A stretch of DNA of 48,205 bases from an uncultured Peptococcaceae bacterium (GTDB lineage: Bacteria; Bacillota; Peptococcia; Peptococcales; Peptococcaceae). The translations under genes and the position numbers were made by a program. The first letter of the stretch is position 1, and each line of letters begins with the position of its first letter. The notes below the pieces were generated by a model. The model did not search any database. It saw only the letters and a list, made by a program, of their open reading frames with translations, and was not told the DNA's origin. The stretch lies in the NCBI GenBank assembly GCA_900552455.1, contig URZX01000019.1:1-48205 (forward strand), given 5' to 3'. Below, piece by piece: positions 8,054-17,582 of this stretch.

Positions 8054-10402
8054 ATGGAACCGATTCTTTTTCTAAAACCCGCCTTGGCTGCTCAGTTCCG
8101 CAGTGCACAGGAACAGTACCGCGTTATTTTTTTCAGCGCTCCCTGTGGATTTGGCAAAACGACGGCGGCGCAGCTGCTGCTGTCTGGCAAGAAAACACTG
8201 TGGCTGAATGCGGAGGACCCTGCGCTGCGACTGGATGTCGAGAACGATTCCTGGGATGCTTTGGTGCTGGACAATTTCAGCGAGCTGTCGGTGGACATGC
8301 AGCAGCCCCTCTGTGATTTGATACGCAGCACGGTTGGCCGTCCGATTGTCTGCCTCTCGCGCGGCAAGGTGCCAAGCTGGCTGCTGCCTTTTCAGGTCAG
8401 CGGGATTATGATGGTGCTGGACCAAAATGCGCTGGCTTTCGACAGGCAGTCGGTGGGACAGTTGCTGGAGCGCCATGGACTGAAAGTGAACGACCTGATG
8501 CTGACGGCCATTTACAAAGAGAGCCGCGGTTATCCGCTGGCCCTGTCCATTTTGGCGCGGCACATGGTGAATGGCGAGAGCTTCGACGCGACGATCGCCG
8601 ATCAGATTCGGCAGGAAATCTTCCTTTATTATGAAGAAGAGGTTTTCAACCGTTTTGATTTGACCACGCGGCGTCTCTTGCTGGAGCTGGCGCCTTTTGA
8701 TCAGTTCAGCCTGTCGCTGGCGCACATGGTCAGCGGCGACAGCAACGTCGGCGAAACGTTTGGACGTCTGCAGCGCGAGACAACCATGATGATTCAAGAC
8801 AGCCTGGATGTGTTTCATTTCTGGCCGATTTTCCGTCTCTTTCTGCGCTGGGAACTGCGGCAGAAATACAGCGACGAGCAGTGCCGCGCCATCTACAATC
8901 GCGGCGGCCTCTATTATGAGCTGAAGGAGGACTACGGCCGCGCTTTGCAGTGCTACGTCAAGAGCGGCGATCATGGCAAAGTGTCAGAGCTGCTGGAAAA
9001 AAATGCCATGTTGCATCCAGGAATGGGACATTATTATGAAATGGAGCGTTACTATCGCGCTCTTCCTGAAAGCGAAATACTTGCTTCACCAGCGTTGATG
9101 CAGGGCATGAGCATGCTGGAAGCGATCAATATGAACTACGAGGCCTCCGAACGCTGGTATCAGGCCTTGAAAGACTTTATAGGCTGCCGCAGCAAAAACG
9201 ATGCTGCCGGCCGCGAAGCACGAGGGCGGCTGGCCTGGCTGGAAATTGGGCTGCCGCAGCGCAGCACGGTTAGCTTGCTGAAAACGATACCGGCGGTTTT
9301 TCGCCTGATTGCCAATCGTGAAATTGAGCTGCCGCCATTCTCGGTGACCAGTGCGCTGCCGAGCATCATGAACGGCGGCAAGGATTTCTCGGACTGGAGC
9401 AAGAAGGACGATCTGCTGTATAAAACCCTGCGCCTTCCTGTTGAAGCCGTGCTGGGAAAAGATGGCATCGGGCTGCCGGATTTGGCCGTTGCAGAAAGCA
9501 AGTTTGAAAAAGGCGAGGACATTACAGCGCGCATGTTCAGCATCATGGCGCATCTGAATGAAATCCAGCACAAGGGCACGGCCGACATCGAATTTGCCAT
9601 GGCTGGCTTGCTGGTGCGTTCGCAGGTTGTTGCTGGACACGCCTATGATGCAGCTGAAACGCTGACGACGCTGCGCGAACAGTTTGTTGCGCGTGGCCGG
9701 GAGCGCTTCCTGCCGAATCTGGACGCACTGCGCTGCCGGGTCGACCTGCGGCTGCGGGACGACGACGCGGTGGAGCAGTGGTATCGCGAAAAAGCGCCAA
9801 AAGACCGCCTGCATTTTCAGGTGATGAAGCGCTATCAGTATTTCACGCAGGCCATGGTGGAGCTTTCCCGCGGCGAAGCCCGAGAGGCGCTGCTGACCCT
9901 GGCGCCGCTGCAATACTACTGCCGCGTCTGCAGCCGTCACATCGACGGCATTCATCTCAACGTGCTGACGGCCATTGCGCAGTACCGCCTGCGCGACGAC
10001 ACCTGGCAGGAGACGCTGCGTGCGGCTCTGGATGAGGCCTACGAATACAGCTTTGTGCGCACCATCAGCGTTTACGGCGTGGCGGTGCTGCCGCTTTTGG
10101 AAGCGTGCGGCTGGGAAAAAGAGCCGGCCTTTCTGAATGTGCTGATCGACGACGCCCGCGATCAGGCGGCGGCTTATCCGGATTTTCTGGAACCGCACCT
10201 TGACATGACGGCGCCGCTGTCGAACACCGAACTGCAGGTGCTGCGGCTGATCTGTGCCGATAAGAGCAACGCTGAAATCGGCGCCATTCTTGGGATTCGC
10301 CTGGCGACGGTCAAGACCCACGTCAGCCATATTTTACAGAAACTTGGCGTTAAACGCCGCAGCGAAGCCAAAACCATGGCTGAAAAGCTGCATCTGTTAT
10401 AG
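8054..10402 (+). CDS. MalT/LuxR-type ATP-dependent transcriptional regulator
   Basis: Large STAND-like activator of 782 residues. The N-terminus has a Walker A loop APCGFGKTT (29-37) and WDALVLDNF as probable Walker B. The middle is helical, TPR-like. The C-terminus is a LuxR helix-turn-helix (about 719-782) with LSNTELQVLRLI, NAEIGAILGI and VKTHVSHILQKLGVKRR. Such proteins bind ATP and an inducer, oligomerise and activate nearby promoters. AAGGAGGT (8041-8048) sets the start. It lies 141 bp upstream of and co-directional with the surface-protein gene, which is a natural candidate target. No terminator is seen between them. The inducer is unknown. Confidence 0.88.
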   Translation: MEPILFLKPALAAQFRSAQEQYRVIFFSAPCGFGKTTAAQLLLSGKKTLWLNAEDPALRLDVENDSWDALVLDNFSELSVDMQQPLCDLIRSTVGRPIVCLSRGKVPSWLLPFQVSGIMMVLDQNALAFDRQSVGQLLERHGLKVNDLMLTAIYKESRGYPLALSILARHMVNGESFDATIADQIRQEIFLYYEEEVFNRFDLTTRRLLLELAPFDQFSLSLAHMVSGDSNVGETFGRLQRETTMMIQDSLDVFHFWPIFRLFLRWELRQKYSDEQCRAIYNRGGLYYELKEDYGRALQCYVKSGDHGKVSELLEKNAMLHPGMGHYYEMERYYRALPESEILASPALMQGMSMLEAINMNYEASERWYQALKDFIGCRSKNDAAGREARGRLAWLEIGLPQRSTVSLLKTIPAVFRLIANREIELPPFSVTSALPSIMNGGKDFSDWSKKDDLLYKTLRLPVEAVLGKDGIGLPDLAVAESKFEKGEDITARMFSIMAHLNEIQHKGTADIEFAMAGLLVRSQVVAGHAYDAAETLTTLREQFVARGRERFLPNLDALRCRVDLRLRDDDAVEQWYREKAPKDRLHFQVMKRYQYFTQAMVELSRGEAREALLTLAPLQYYCRVCSRHIDGIHLNVLTAIAQYRLRDDTWQETLRAALDEAYEYSFVRTISVYGVAVLPLLEACGWEKEPAFLNVLIDDARDQAAAYPDFLEPHLDMTAPLSNTELQVLRLICADKSNAEIGAILGIRLATVKTHVSHILQKLGVKRRSEAKTMAEKLHLL

Positions 10403-10454
10403 CTTTTCAGGCGCGGGCCATGAATGGTCATGCGTCGTGCGCTTTGAAAATAAT

Positions 10455-10513
10455 CGTTCTGCGGAAATTGTGACTTTACTATTTGCAGAGAGCGGCGGCT
10501 TCCCGCAGGAACG
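10455..10513 (+). other. Inverted repeat in the leader of the SLH protein gene
   Basis: CGTTCTGCGG (10455-10464) is complementary to CCGCAGGAACG (10503-10513) except for one bulged G. A possible -10 TACTAT (10477-10482) lies in the loop and no good -35 is present, which would fit activator dependence. The role is unproven. Confidence 0.35.
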
Positions 10514-10543
10514 ATAAAAAGGAGCAATAAAGGAGGAAGACGA

Positions 10544-13369
10544 ATGAAAAAGAGAAAATTTCTCAGCGCCGTATTGATCGGCGCACTGATGATCAGCACA
10601 GTGCCGTTTGCGGCCTTTGCTGAAGACAACGAGCCAATCCCGGATGTCATGGTAGAAGATGGCGTCACCTATTTTGATGCGGGCAGTGAGCATTTTGAAG
10701 ACAGCACCCGCCTGTTCATTCAGGATTTGCTGAGCGCAAAAAACAGCAACATTGACGACACCTCAACGGCAGCGCTTTGGCAGAAGCTTGGCTATGCGAT
10801 TCAGGATGACTATGGTGCTGGAACGGACGACGGCAAGTTCAAAACCCAGTTTGACAATGTTCTTGATGATGTTCTGGCAATCGGTTTAGGCAATACTGAT
10901 GCAAAAGAACAATCCGTCAGTGATGGCGACAACACCTACGCTGTTCATTCATCGGGACTGAATATATCTGACTCGATGGCCGATGCCGGCACGGATATAG
11001 AAAAACAGATCTTCAACTGGTACCGTTCTGCAGGCGGCGGCCGTAACGCTATGTATGGCGACGATGGAGAGGAAGAGAACGTGGCCGTTAAACAGAATGC
11101 CACCCTGGCAAACTCTGGCAATAAGGATGATGTGTTCTGGATGCTGACTGGTGCATTCAAAACAAGCGGCACCAACAAGAAGGGACATTATCAGGCGCTT
11201 GGCGTGATCTTCAGCAACTTCACCATAACAGCAGTGCTGCCTGAATATACGGATGATTATTATCAAACCACTGAGACGGAGCCAACCACCAATGGCAAGA
11301 GCATGCTTTCCGACGTGAAGAACGAAACCGCTGCATCGGTTACCGGTATGCAGAGCCTGGCCCAGACCAACACGACGACGGTGACGAGCACTGTCAACGG
11401 CAGCGAAAACTATGGTTTGTCCAGTGCGATTACCGGAGGATTCAGCGGTAAAGGGATGAGTATTTCTGGAACCATCAGTGTTAATCAGAGTTTTACAGAG
11501 GGCTGGACAGAATCAGAAGCCACCACTGTGACGGACACGAAAACCTATCAGGTTACTGTGACGATGCCGGCCTACACCAACGTGCTGCTCAATCAGTATG
11601 AAAGCAAAACAACCACGACCACAAGCTACGAATGCCCATGTGCGTTGAACTTCAACGTCACCTTTGTGGAATATACCCTCGACCCAAGTGACAACAACGC
11701 TCCATGCCGCACTCAGATCCTTGGCATGTTTGAAAGCAGTGCACGCAGCGACCTTTATCAGCGTGCCATTGTTGAAAAGAGCATTGTGGACGCGGATCGC
11801 ATCAACTGGAACAACTTGCTCAAAAACCACTCTGGCCTTGAAGATCAGGTGAAGCTGGCAGCGACGACTGCACCAATGGCTGGCGCTGGCGCAACCTTTG
11901 TGGTTGAAGAAGATTCGCTGACCAATGAAGTGGCTGGCCTGACGCCAATCTATCCACTGGCGCGCGTGGCCATGGTCAACCAGATGAACTACATGACCCT
12001 GTATCCAGATACCGTTTTCTATGTCAACAGCATCGGTCTGGAAGGTTACAACAGCCAGAACGGGGCGTACTACGGATTTAACAAGCTCAATGGCCACTGG
12101 ATTCTGCTCGACGAAAATGGCAACGAGCTGACGGATGATTCCATTGCGTCGCTCAAGTATGATCCTGTCAGCGGATACACACGCCTCGTTGCAGGTGAAG
12201 AAAGCGGTAAGGTTTATCTCAAATATCTGATCAACGAAGACTGCTACACTTCTTCTTCGACCAGCGGTCACTTTACCACCAACGACGAGCTGAGCAAGAC
12301 TGCTATTGTAGAAGTCACCGTTATTGGCAACGACCACTTCAGTGAAGGCCGCGTTCTGGTTGACGGCGAATTGGAAGGCATCGTTGGCGATGATCCAATC
12401 TCCATCGACGATTACCTGAATGTCATCGTGGAAGATGCCACCGGCAAGGAAGTTAGCCATGCCGTTGAATGGGAAGCCCGTGAGCTGAATGGCATCACCG
12501 TCGATGGCAGTATGATTTCCTTCAGCGAACCAGGCACCTATCATGTCCGTGCTGTTTGTGACGAAGTGTATTCCGATTGGGTAGAAGTGACGGCACTGCC
12601 TGCACGCACTCTCGACAGAGTACAGATTCCAGATTCTCTGGAAATGGCTGAAAATGAACACGATCTGTCTACGGTTCCTGTCTCCCTGATCGACCAGTAT
12701 GGCGACGCTTACGAAAGCGATGCTGATGTGGTTTGGACCTGCACCACCGAAGGCGGCGAAATTGATGGCAATACTTTCAGTGCTGAAAACGCAGGCACCT
12801 ATACCCTGACGGCTACTGTTGATGGTATTACTTCCAATGAGATGACCGTGGAAGTGCTCAATGATGTCGATGCCATGATCGACTGGGGCTATGACAACGG
12901 CATCATCATCGATGAGACCCTCGAAGCTTTCAATGGCAGCGACACCTGCACCCGCGCTGAAGCGATGACCTTCCTCTGGCGCATGGCTGGCGAACCGGAG
13001 CCAGCAAGCACCGATCTCGCATTCACCGATGTGAAGGACGGCGACTGGTATCAGACAGCTGTGGCTTGGGCTGTGGAAAATGGCATCACCAGCGGCACCA
13101 GCGCCACCACCTTCAGTCCAGATAAAGTTTGCAGCCGCGCAGAAATTGTTACCTTCCTGTGGAATGCTCAGGGCTCTCCACAGACACTGAGCTTCAAGAC
13201 CTTTGGCGATGTGTCTGCCGATGACTGGTATGCAGATTCTGTACGTTGGGCGCAAACCTATGAGATCACCTATGGCACTGGTGAAAATTCCTTCTCGCCA
13301 AATCTGGAATGCACCAGACTGCAAATTCTGGCCATGCTTTACAGAACCAGACAAATTGCTAAATTCTAA
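10544..13369 (+). CDS. Secreted SLH-anchored protein with aerolysin-like (ETX/MTX2-type) region
   Basis: A 941-residue exported protein. The signal peptide is about residues 1-26 (AFA-E). Residues about 250-380 are Thr/Ser-rich alternating strands: NTTTVTSTVNG, a glycine/serine stretch GGFSGKGMSISGTISV, then WTESEATTVTDTKTYQVTV, MPAYTNVLLNQYESKTTTTT and ALNFNVTFVEY. This order resembles the pore-forming module of aerolysin/epsilon-toxin-like proteins (insertion hairpin, then a P-x-x-T/K-V strand pair). Ig-like strands follow (about 610-770). Three SLH repeats end the protein (about 775-941; FTDVKDGDWYQTAVAWAVENG is the middle one's core), which should bind secondary cell wall polymer. It follows the MalT-like regulator and ends at a strong terminator. 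The toxin reading is inference: the fold could serve adhesion instead. Confidence 0.7.
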   Translation: MKKRKFLSAVLIGALMISTVPFAAFAEDNEPIPDVMVEDGVTYFDAGSEHFEDSTRLFIQDLLSAKNSNIDDTSTAALWQKLGYAIQDDYGAGTDDGKFKTQFDNVLDDVLAIGLGNTDAKEQSVSDGDNTYAVHSSGLNISDSMADAGTDIEKQIFNWYRSAGGGRNAMYGDDGEEENVAVKQNATLANSGNKDDVFWMLTGAFKTSGTNKKGHYQALGVIFSNFTITAVLPEYTDDYYQTTETEPTTNGKSMLSDVKNETAASVTGMQSLAQTNTTTVTSTVNGSENYGLSSAITGGFSGKGMSISGTISVNQSFTEGWTESEATTVTDTKTYQVTVTMPAYTNVLLNQYESKTTTTTSYECPCALNFNVTFVEYTLDPSDNNAPCRTQILGMFESSARSDLYQRAIVEKSIVDADRINWNNLLKNHSGLEDQVKLAATTAPMAGAGATFVVEEDSLTNEVAGLTPIYPLARVAMVNQMNYMTLYPDTVFYVNSIGLEGYNSQNGAYYGFNKLNGHWILLDENGNELTDDSIASLKYDPVSGYTRLVAGEESGKVYLKYLINEDCYTSSSTSGHFTTNDELSKTAIVEVTVIGNDHFSEGRVLVDGELEGIVGDDPISIDDYLNVIVEDATGKEVSHAVEWEARELNGITVDGSMISFSEPGTYHVRAVCDEVYSDWVEVTALPARTLDRVQIPDSLEMAENEHDLSTVPVSLIDQYGDAYESDADVVWTCTTEGGEIDGNTFSAENAGTYTLTATVDGITSNEMTVEVLNDVDAMIDWGYDNGIIIDETLEAFNGSDTCTRAEAMTFLWRMAGEPEPASTDLAFTDVKDGDWYQTAVAWAVENGITSGTSATTFSPDKVCSRAEIVTFLWNAQGSPQTLSFKTFGDVSADDWYADSVRWAQTYEITYGTGENSFSPNLECTRLQILAMLYRTRQIAKF

Positions 13370-13380
13370 TGTTTGCAGGA

Positions 13381-13413
13381 GGGGATGAAGCAGCAACGCT
13401 TCATCCCCTTTTT
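13381..13413 (+). terminator. Terminator after the SLH protein gene
   Basis: Perfect 11-bp stem GGGGATGAAGC (13381-13391) with GCTTCATCCCC (13398-13408), then T5. The next gene starts 46 bp further on without a visible promoter, so partial read-through is possible. Confidence 0.9.
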
Positions 13414-13458
13414 AAGTGGCCGCGGAGCGCGGCTGCTGTTCAAAAAAGGAGGACAACC

Positions 13459-15426
13459 ATGAAGAAATCGTTAAGTATTCTGCTTTGTGCAGCACTGTTG
13501 GCCACCGCCAGCGGCTGCTCGTCCGGCGCCGGAGAGCTGACGGCAGACTCCAAGAGCGCGACGGACATCACCGCCGAAGCCAACGCCGCCGTTTACGACT
13601 TGCTGGATTTTGACGACGATCAGGAAATGGAATTTGCGGAAAAAGGGCTGATCGCGGCACCGGAATCGCTGGAAATCACTGACGAAGATGGCAAGGTCAT
13701 CTGGAGCCAGGATTCCTACAGCTTCCTGGAGGATGCCGAGTCGCCGGACACCGCCAATCCAAGCCTTTGGCGTCACACGCAGATGAACCACATCTATGGC
13801 TTGTTTGAAGTCACCGATGGCATCTATCAGGTGCGCGGCTACGACATGTCCAACATCACCTTCGTGCGTGGGGACAGCGGCTGGATCGTGTTTGACCCGC
13901 TGATGACGGTGGAATGTGCTCAGGCAGCGAAGGCGCTCGTCGACGAGGAGCTGGGAGAGCTGCCTGTACGAGCGGTCATCTACAGCCATTCTCACGTTGA
14001 CCATTTTGGCGGTGTCTGCGGCATCGTTGATGAGGAAGACGTGGCCAGCGGCGCGGTGACCATCATTGCGCCGGAGGGCTTTGAAGAGCACGCCGTCAGC
14101 GAAAACGTTTACGCTGGCACAGCCATGGGCCGTCGTGCCGCTTATCAGTACGGCACCACCCTGGAACCGGGTGAAACCGGCTCGCTCGCCATTGGCATCG
14201 GCATGGGCCAGTCCCAAGGCACCGTGTCCTATATCAGCCCAACCGACACCATCAAGGAAACCGGCGAAACCCGCACCATTGATGGCGTGACCATGGAATT
14301 CCAGATGACGCCTGGCACCGAAGCGCCGGCGGAAATGAACACCTGGATTGCTGAAAAGAATGCCCTCTGGATGGCAGAAAACTGCACCGGCACCCTGCAC
14401 AATCTCTACACCCTGCGTGGTGCTGAGGTGCGCGACGGCAACGCCTGGGCCGGCTACATCATGGAGGCACTGGGACGCTATGGTGATGATGTGGAAGTGG
14501 TTTTCCAGTCTCACAACTGGCCGCATTGGGGCAACGATGTCATCAAGGAATATATGACCAACACGGCGGCGGTGTATAAATTCATCAATGACCAAACGCT
14601 GTTCTATCTCAATCAGGGCTACACCGACACGGAAATCGTCGACATGATTGAGCTGCCGGAAGAGCTTGCGAAGGTGTGGTACACCCGCCAGTATTATGGC
14701 ACACTGACCCACAATGTGAAGGCAGTGTATCAGAAATACATGGGCTGGTACGACGCCAACCCTGTCCACCTGGATGAACTGGCGCCGAGCGAATACGCAG
14801 AAAAGCTTGTGGAATATCTGGGTGACACCGACAAGGTGCTGGAAATGGCAAAAGAAGATTATGACAAGGGCGAATACCAGTGGGTGGCAGAAATCACCAA
14901 CAGCCTCATCTATGCCGATCCGGACAACACCGACGCGCGTCTGCTCTGTGCCGATGCGCTGGAGCAGCTTGGCTATCAGGCAGAGTCCGGCACCTGGCGC
15001 AACGCCTATCTGGCGGCTGCCCAGGAATTGCGCAATAATGAAGAGATCAACTCCAACGAAGGCAACAAGAGCAATGCTTTGCAGCAGAAGATGGACGTTC
15101 CGCTCCTGCTTGATTATCTGGGCATCCGCCTCGACAGCAACGCAGCGCAGTCGCTCAACGGCACCATCGACCTGGTGGTGACAGACACCGACGACGAATA
15201 CACGCTGACGCTGAGAAACGGCGTACTGCTTTATTATGAAGGCGCGCCAAGCGGCGGCAGCGATGCCACCTGGACCACGACAAAGCTGGGTCTCTTTGCG
15301 CTCCTGCAGGGCGATAAGGAAAACATCGATGCGCTCATTCAGCAGCAGGGCGACACGGCGCTGCTGGACGGCCTGTGCGATAACCTTGCGGCCTTTGATC
15401 CAAACTTCAACATCGTTGAGCCATGA
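13459..15426 (+). CDS. Lipoprotein alkylsulfatase (SdsA1/BDS1-type metallo-beta-lactamase fold)
   Basis: A 655-residue lipoprotein with probable lipidated C20 (TASGC). It resembles linear alkylsulfatases throughout: IYQVRGYDMSNITFVRGDSG, the di-zinc motif H177-S-H179-V-D181-H182, TPGTEAPAEMN, ENCTGTLHNLYTLRGAEVRD, the dimer-type helices around YYGTLTHNVKAVYQKYMGW, and a C-terminal SCP2-like domain. The family hydrolyses alkyl sulfate esters to alcohol and sulfate. The HHWP segment of characterised members reads HNWP here, so one His of that pair is changed. AAGGAGG lies 6 bp upstream of the ATG. The enzyme would face outward on the membrane. It sits 37 bp before another lipoprotein gene in the same direction. 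Confidence 0.85.
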   Translation: MKKSLSILLCAALLATASGCSSGAGELTADSKSATDITAEANAAVYDLLDFDDDQEMEFAEKGLIAAPESLEITDEDGKVIWSQDSYSFLEDAESPDTANPSLWRHTQMNHIYGLFEVTDGIYQVRGYDMSNITFVRGDSGWIVFDPLMTVECAQAAKALVDEELGELPVRAVIYSHSHVDHFGGVCGIVDEEDVASGAVTIIAPEGFEEHAVSENVYAGTAMGRRAAYQYGTTLEPGETGSLAIGIGMGQSQGTVSYISPTDTIKETGETRTIDGVTMEFQMTPGTEAPAEMNTWIAEKNALWMAENCTGTLHNLYTLRGAEVRDGNAWAGYIMEALGRYGDDVEVVFQSHNWPHWGNDVIKEYMTNTAAVYKFINDQTLFYLNQGYTDTEIVDMIELPEELAKVWYTRQYYGTLTHNVKAVYQKYMGWYDANPVHLDELAPSEYAEKLVEYLGDTDKVLEMAKEDYDKGEYQWVAEITNSLIYADPDNTDARLLCADALEQLGYQAESGTWRNAYLAAAQELRNNEEINSNEGNKSNALQQKMDVPLLLDYLGIRLDSNAAQSLNGTIDLVVTDTDDEYTLTLRNGVLLYYEGAPSGGSDATWTTTKLGLFALLQGDKENIDALIQQQGDTALLDGLCDNLAAFDPNFNIVEP

Positions 15427-15463
15427 CGCACGCTGGTCAATGAACGTGAATGGAGGGAGAACC

Positions 15464-17491
15464 ATGAACACGCATAGATACAAAGGCATCGTCAGCGGTC
15501 TTTTGGCGGCGCTGCTCCTGCTGAGCGCTGGCTGCAGCAGCGACACAACAGCCGGCAATGATGCCGACGCAGCAGCAGGGGCGCTGACCCCAAAGCCGCT
15601 GGCGGTCAATGATGTGGCGCCGAATCCCTATCTCAGCAGCGGCGACGCCATGGTGCACAACGATGCCTACAGCTCCGATGTCACCGACACCGTAATGCCG
15701 CTGGCCATTGACGAAGTGGTCAGCACCACGCTGGAAACAAAGAACAAACAGGCGCCGCCGTCCATGTTCTTTGACAACGACGGCAATACCATCACGCCGT
15801 TTCTCGGTGGCATCGCCGTGACCGATCTCAGCGGCGACACCATCACCCGCCAGGCCACCTTTGTGCCGGCGCAAGACGATGGCGGCGGCTACTCGCTGCA
15901 GATTTCCTATGCCTTTGTCGACAATGGTGGCCGTGTTGTGGCGCCGACCTCTGATGGCCGCGTGATCATGCTGGAAACCAAGGATGCCGACGGCAATGTT
16001 TACGAGAAGGCGCGCAAGGTCTTCGACGTGGACATAGTTTCGGCAGCCGTTGACGCCCTGGGAGAGGACATCGACCAGAACCTGCTCTCGATCATCTACG
16101 ATTATGACGGTAACCTATGGTTTGTAACCGGCGGTTTCCGCATCTATCCAGACCGCAACCCTGCCGGCTTCATCGGCTATCTGTCGCGGGACTACATCGA
16201 CGCTGCTCTTGCCGGTGAGTCGCCGACGCTTGAGGGCAACATCTTCTTTGAACGCCTCGCCGAAGGCGAAGGCGCCGAAAATGGCATCTCTGCCAACGAA
16301 GACGGCGCTGTCATTCTCACGAACCTGGCCTGCTACATGCTCCGCGCCGATGACGGCGTAGACATCGTCTGGCGCACTGCCTACGAAAGCAATGGCGCCA
16401 ACGACGCCGAGCCTGACTCGGATTATACTGGCGGTGGTCTGTCTTGGGGCAGCGGCACCACGCCAACCTTAACAAAGGACCTTGTGCTCTTTACGGACAA
16501 CGTGGACCCAGTCAACCTGCTTGCGCTGTCTTCAAAAACTGGTGAAATCGTGGCAGAAACGCCTGTGCTCGATGACCTTCCAGACGACACACCGGTGGCA
16601 GTGGAAAACTCCATTCTCGTCTACTCCGGCGATGTCAGCCGCACCTCGGTGATCGTCTGCAACTGGTTTGGCGCTGGCAATGCCGGTCTTGCCGATCCGG
16701 ACAACGATTCCTCGGTGCAGTCCTACGAGGCCCTGTATGATGCCAACTGGATCGCCAAAGGCAACGCCTACATTGCGCCAGGCGTGGAGCGTGTCGACAT
16801 TGTCAAGGATGGCGACAGCTACAGCGCCGAAAAAGTCTGGCTGCGCGACGACGTGCGCGACACCTCGATGATCAAGCTCAGCACCGCCACCGGCTACCTC
16901 TACGGCTACTGGCAGAACCTGGACACCGGCATGTGGTGCTACGAAATCCTGGATTTTGACAGCGGCGAAACTGTGCGCGAAATTCCAGTGTCCAGTCTGG
17001 CCAGCTTCAACAACATGGCCGTCGGTATGTCGGCAGACGTTGGCGGCAACACTCTCTACTGCCCAACCAACAACATGGAAATGGTGCTCCTGCAGGACCG
17101 CTTCGTGACACTGCCGGATTCTCCAGGAAAATCCATCGATCCGGACAGCATGGAGCGGGAACGTCTCAGTGACGACGAATTTCAGTCGCTCAGCGGCAGC
17201 AATGGCAGCCTAGCCAGCTACCTCATGCGCGCCAGCGTGGTCAATCCAGGCGACGGTTCCACCATCGCCTTCAAGGTCAATGGCCTGGAGGGCAGCGCCG
17301 ACGACTACCAGCTCTACATTGAAAACGACGACGGCAGCCTGAGCCCTTACGACGGCGAGTGGCAGCTTTGCGATGAAAACGGAGAAGCGGTGGAAGGCAG
17401 CCTGAACGCCGACAGCCTCTACGAGATTCGTTATCTGGTCAGCGGCGGCACAGACGGAGCGGTGACCGTGTCCGCGCTTTTGGTGAAGTGA
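15464..17491 (+). CDS. Large lipoprotein, possible beta-propeller, function unknown
   Basis: A 675-residue protein with a lipoprotein signal (LSAGC, C24) and a serine/alanine linker. The body has repeated short strand patterns (VVAPTSDGRVIMLETKDADG, YDYDGNLWFVTGG, TKDLVLFTDN, LLALSSKTGEIVAETPV, ENSILVYSGD), suggesting a PQQ/YVTN-like propeller. No catalytic motif was recognised. The C-terminal 100 residues look like an added beta-domain (FKVNGLEGSADDYQLYIEN). GGAGGGAG lies 6 bp upstream of the ATG. The gene is probably in one transcript with the alkylsulfatase gene, which suggests a joint surface role. The function is unknown. Confidence 0.75.
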   Translation: MNTHRYKGIVSGLLAALLLLSAGCSSDTTAGNDADAAAGALTPKPLAVNDVAPNPYLSSGDAMVHNDAYSSDVTDTVMPLAIDEVVSTTLETKNKQAPPSMFFDNDGNTITPFLGGIAVTDLSGDTITRQATFVPAQDDGGGYSLQISYAFVDNGGRVVAPTSDGRVIMLETKDADGNVYEKARKVFDVDIVSAAVDALGEDIDQNLLSIIYDYDGNLWFVTGGFRIYPDRNPAGFIGYLSRDYIDAALAGESPTLEGNIFFERLAEGEGAENGISANEDGAVILTNLACYMLRADDGVDIVWRTAYESNGANDAEPDSDYTGGGLSWGSGTTPTLTKDLVLFTDNVDPVNLLALSSKTGEIVAETPVLDDLPDDTPVAVENSILVYSGDVSRTSVIVCNWFGAGNAGLADPDNDSSVQSYEALYDANWIAKGNAYIAPGVERVDIVKDGDSYSAEKVWLRDDVRDTSMIKLSTATGYLYGYWQNLDTGMWCYEILDFDSGETVREIPVSSLASFNNMAVGMSADVGGNTLYCPTNNMEMVLLQDRFVTLPDSPGKSIDPDSMERERLSDDEFQSLSGSNGSLASYLMRASVVNPGDGSTIAFKVNGLEGSADDYQLYIENDDGSLSPYDGEWQLCDENGEAVEGSLNADSLYEIRYLVSGGTDGAVTVSALLVK

Positions 17492-17546
17492 CGCAGCCTC
17501 AAGAGAATGTTACTGTCTTGACACCAATTCCTCACAGCAATTTATG

Positions 17547-17576
17547 TTCGTTTTCAAGAACAGCCGTTAATATAAT
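17547..17576 (+). promoter_or_regulatory. Promoter of a candidate small RNA
   Basis: -10 TATAAT (17571-17576) is perfect. The -35 is weak (TTCGTT, 17547-17552, 18-bp spacer). An alternative promoter upstream has TTGACA at 17518-17523, within TGTCTTGACA (17514-17523), and a weak -10. Confidence 0.45.
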
Positions 17577-17582
17577 AGCTGT

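Noticed and set aside
13471..15609. 712-residue open frame on the minus strand opposite the alkylsulfatase gene
   Set aside because: It is antisense to a gene with full family motifs. The high His/Val/Arg composition is typical of a codon-bias shadow.
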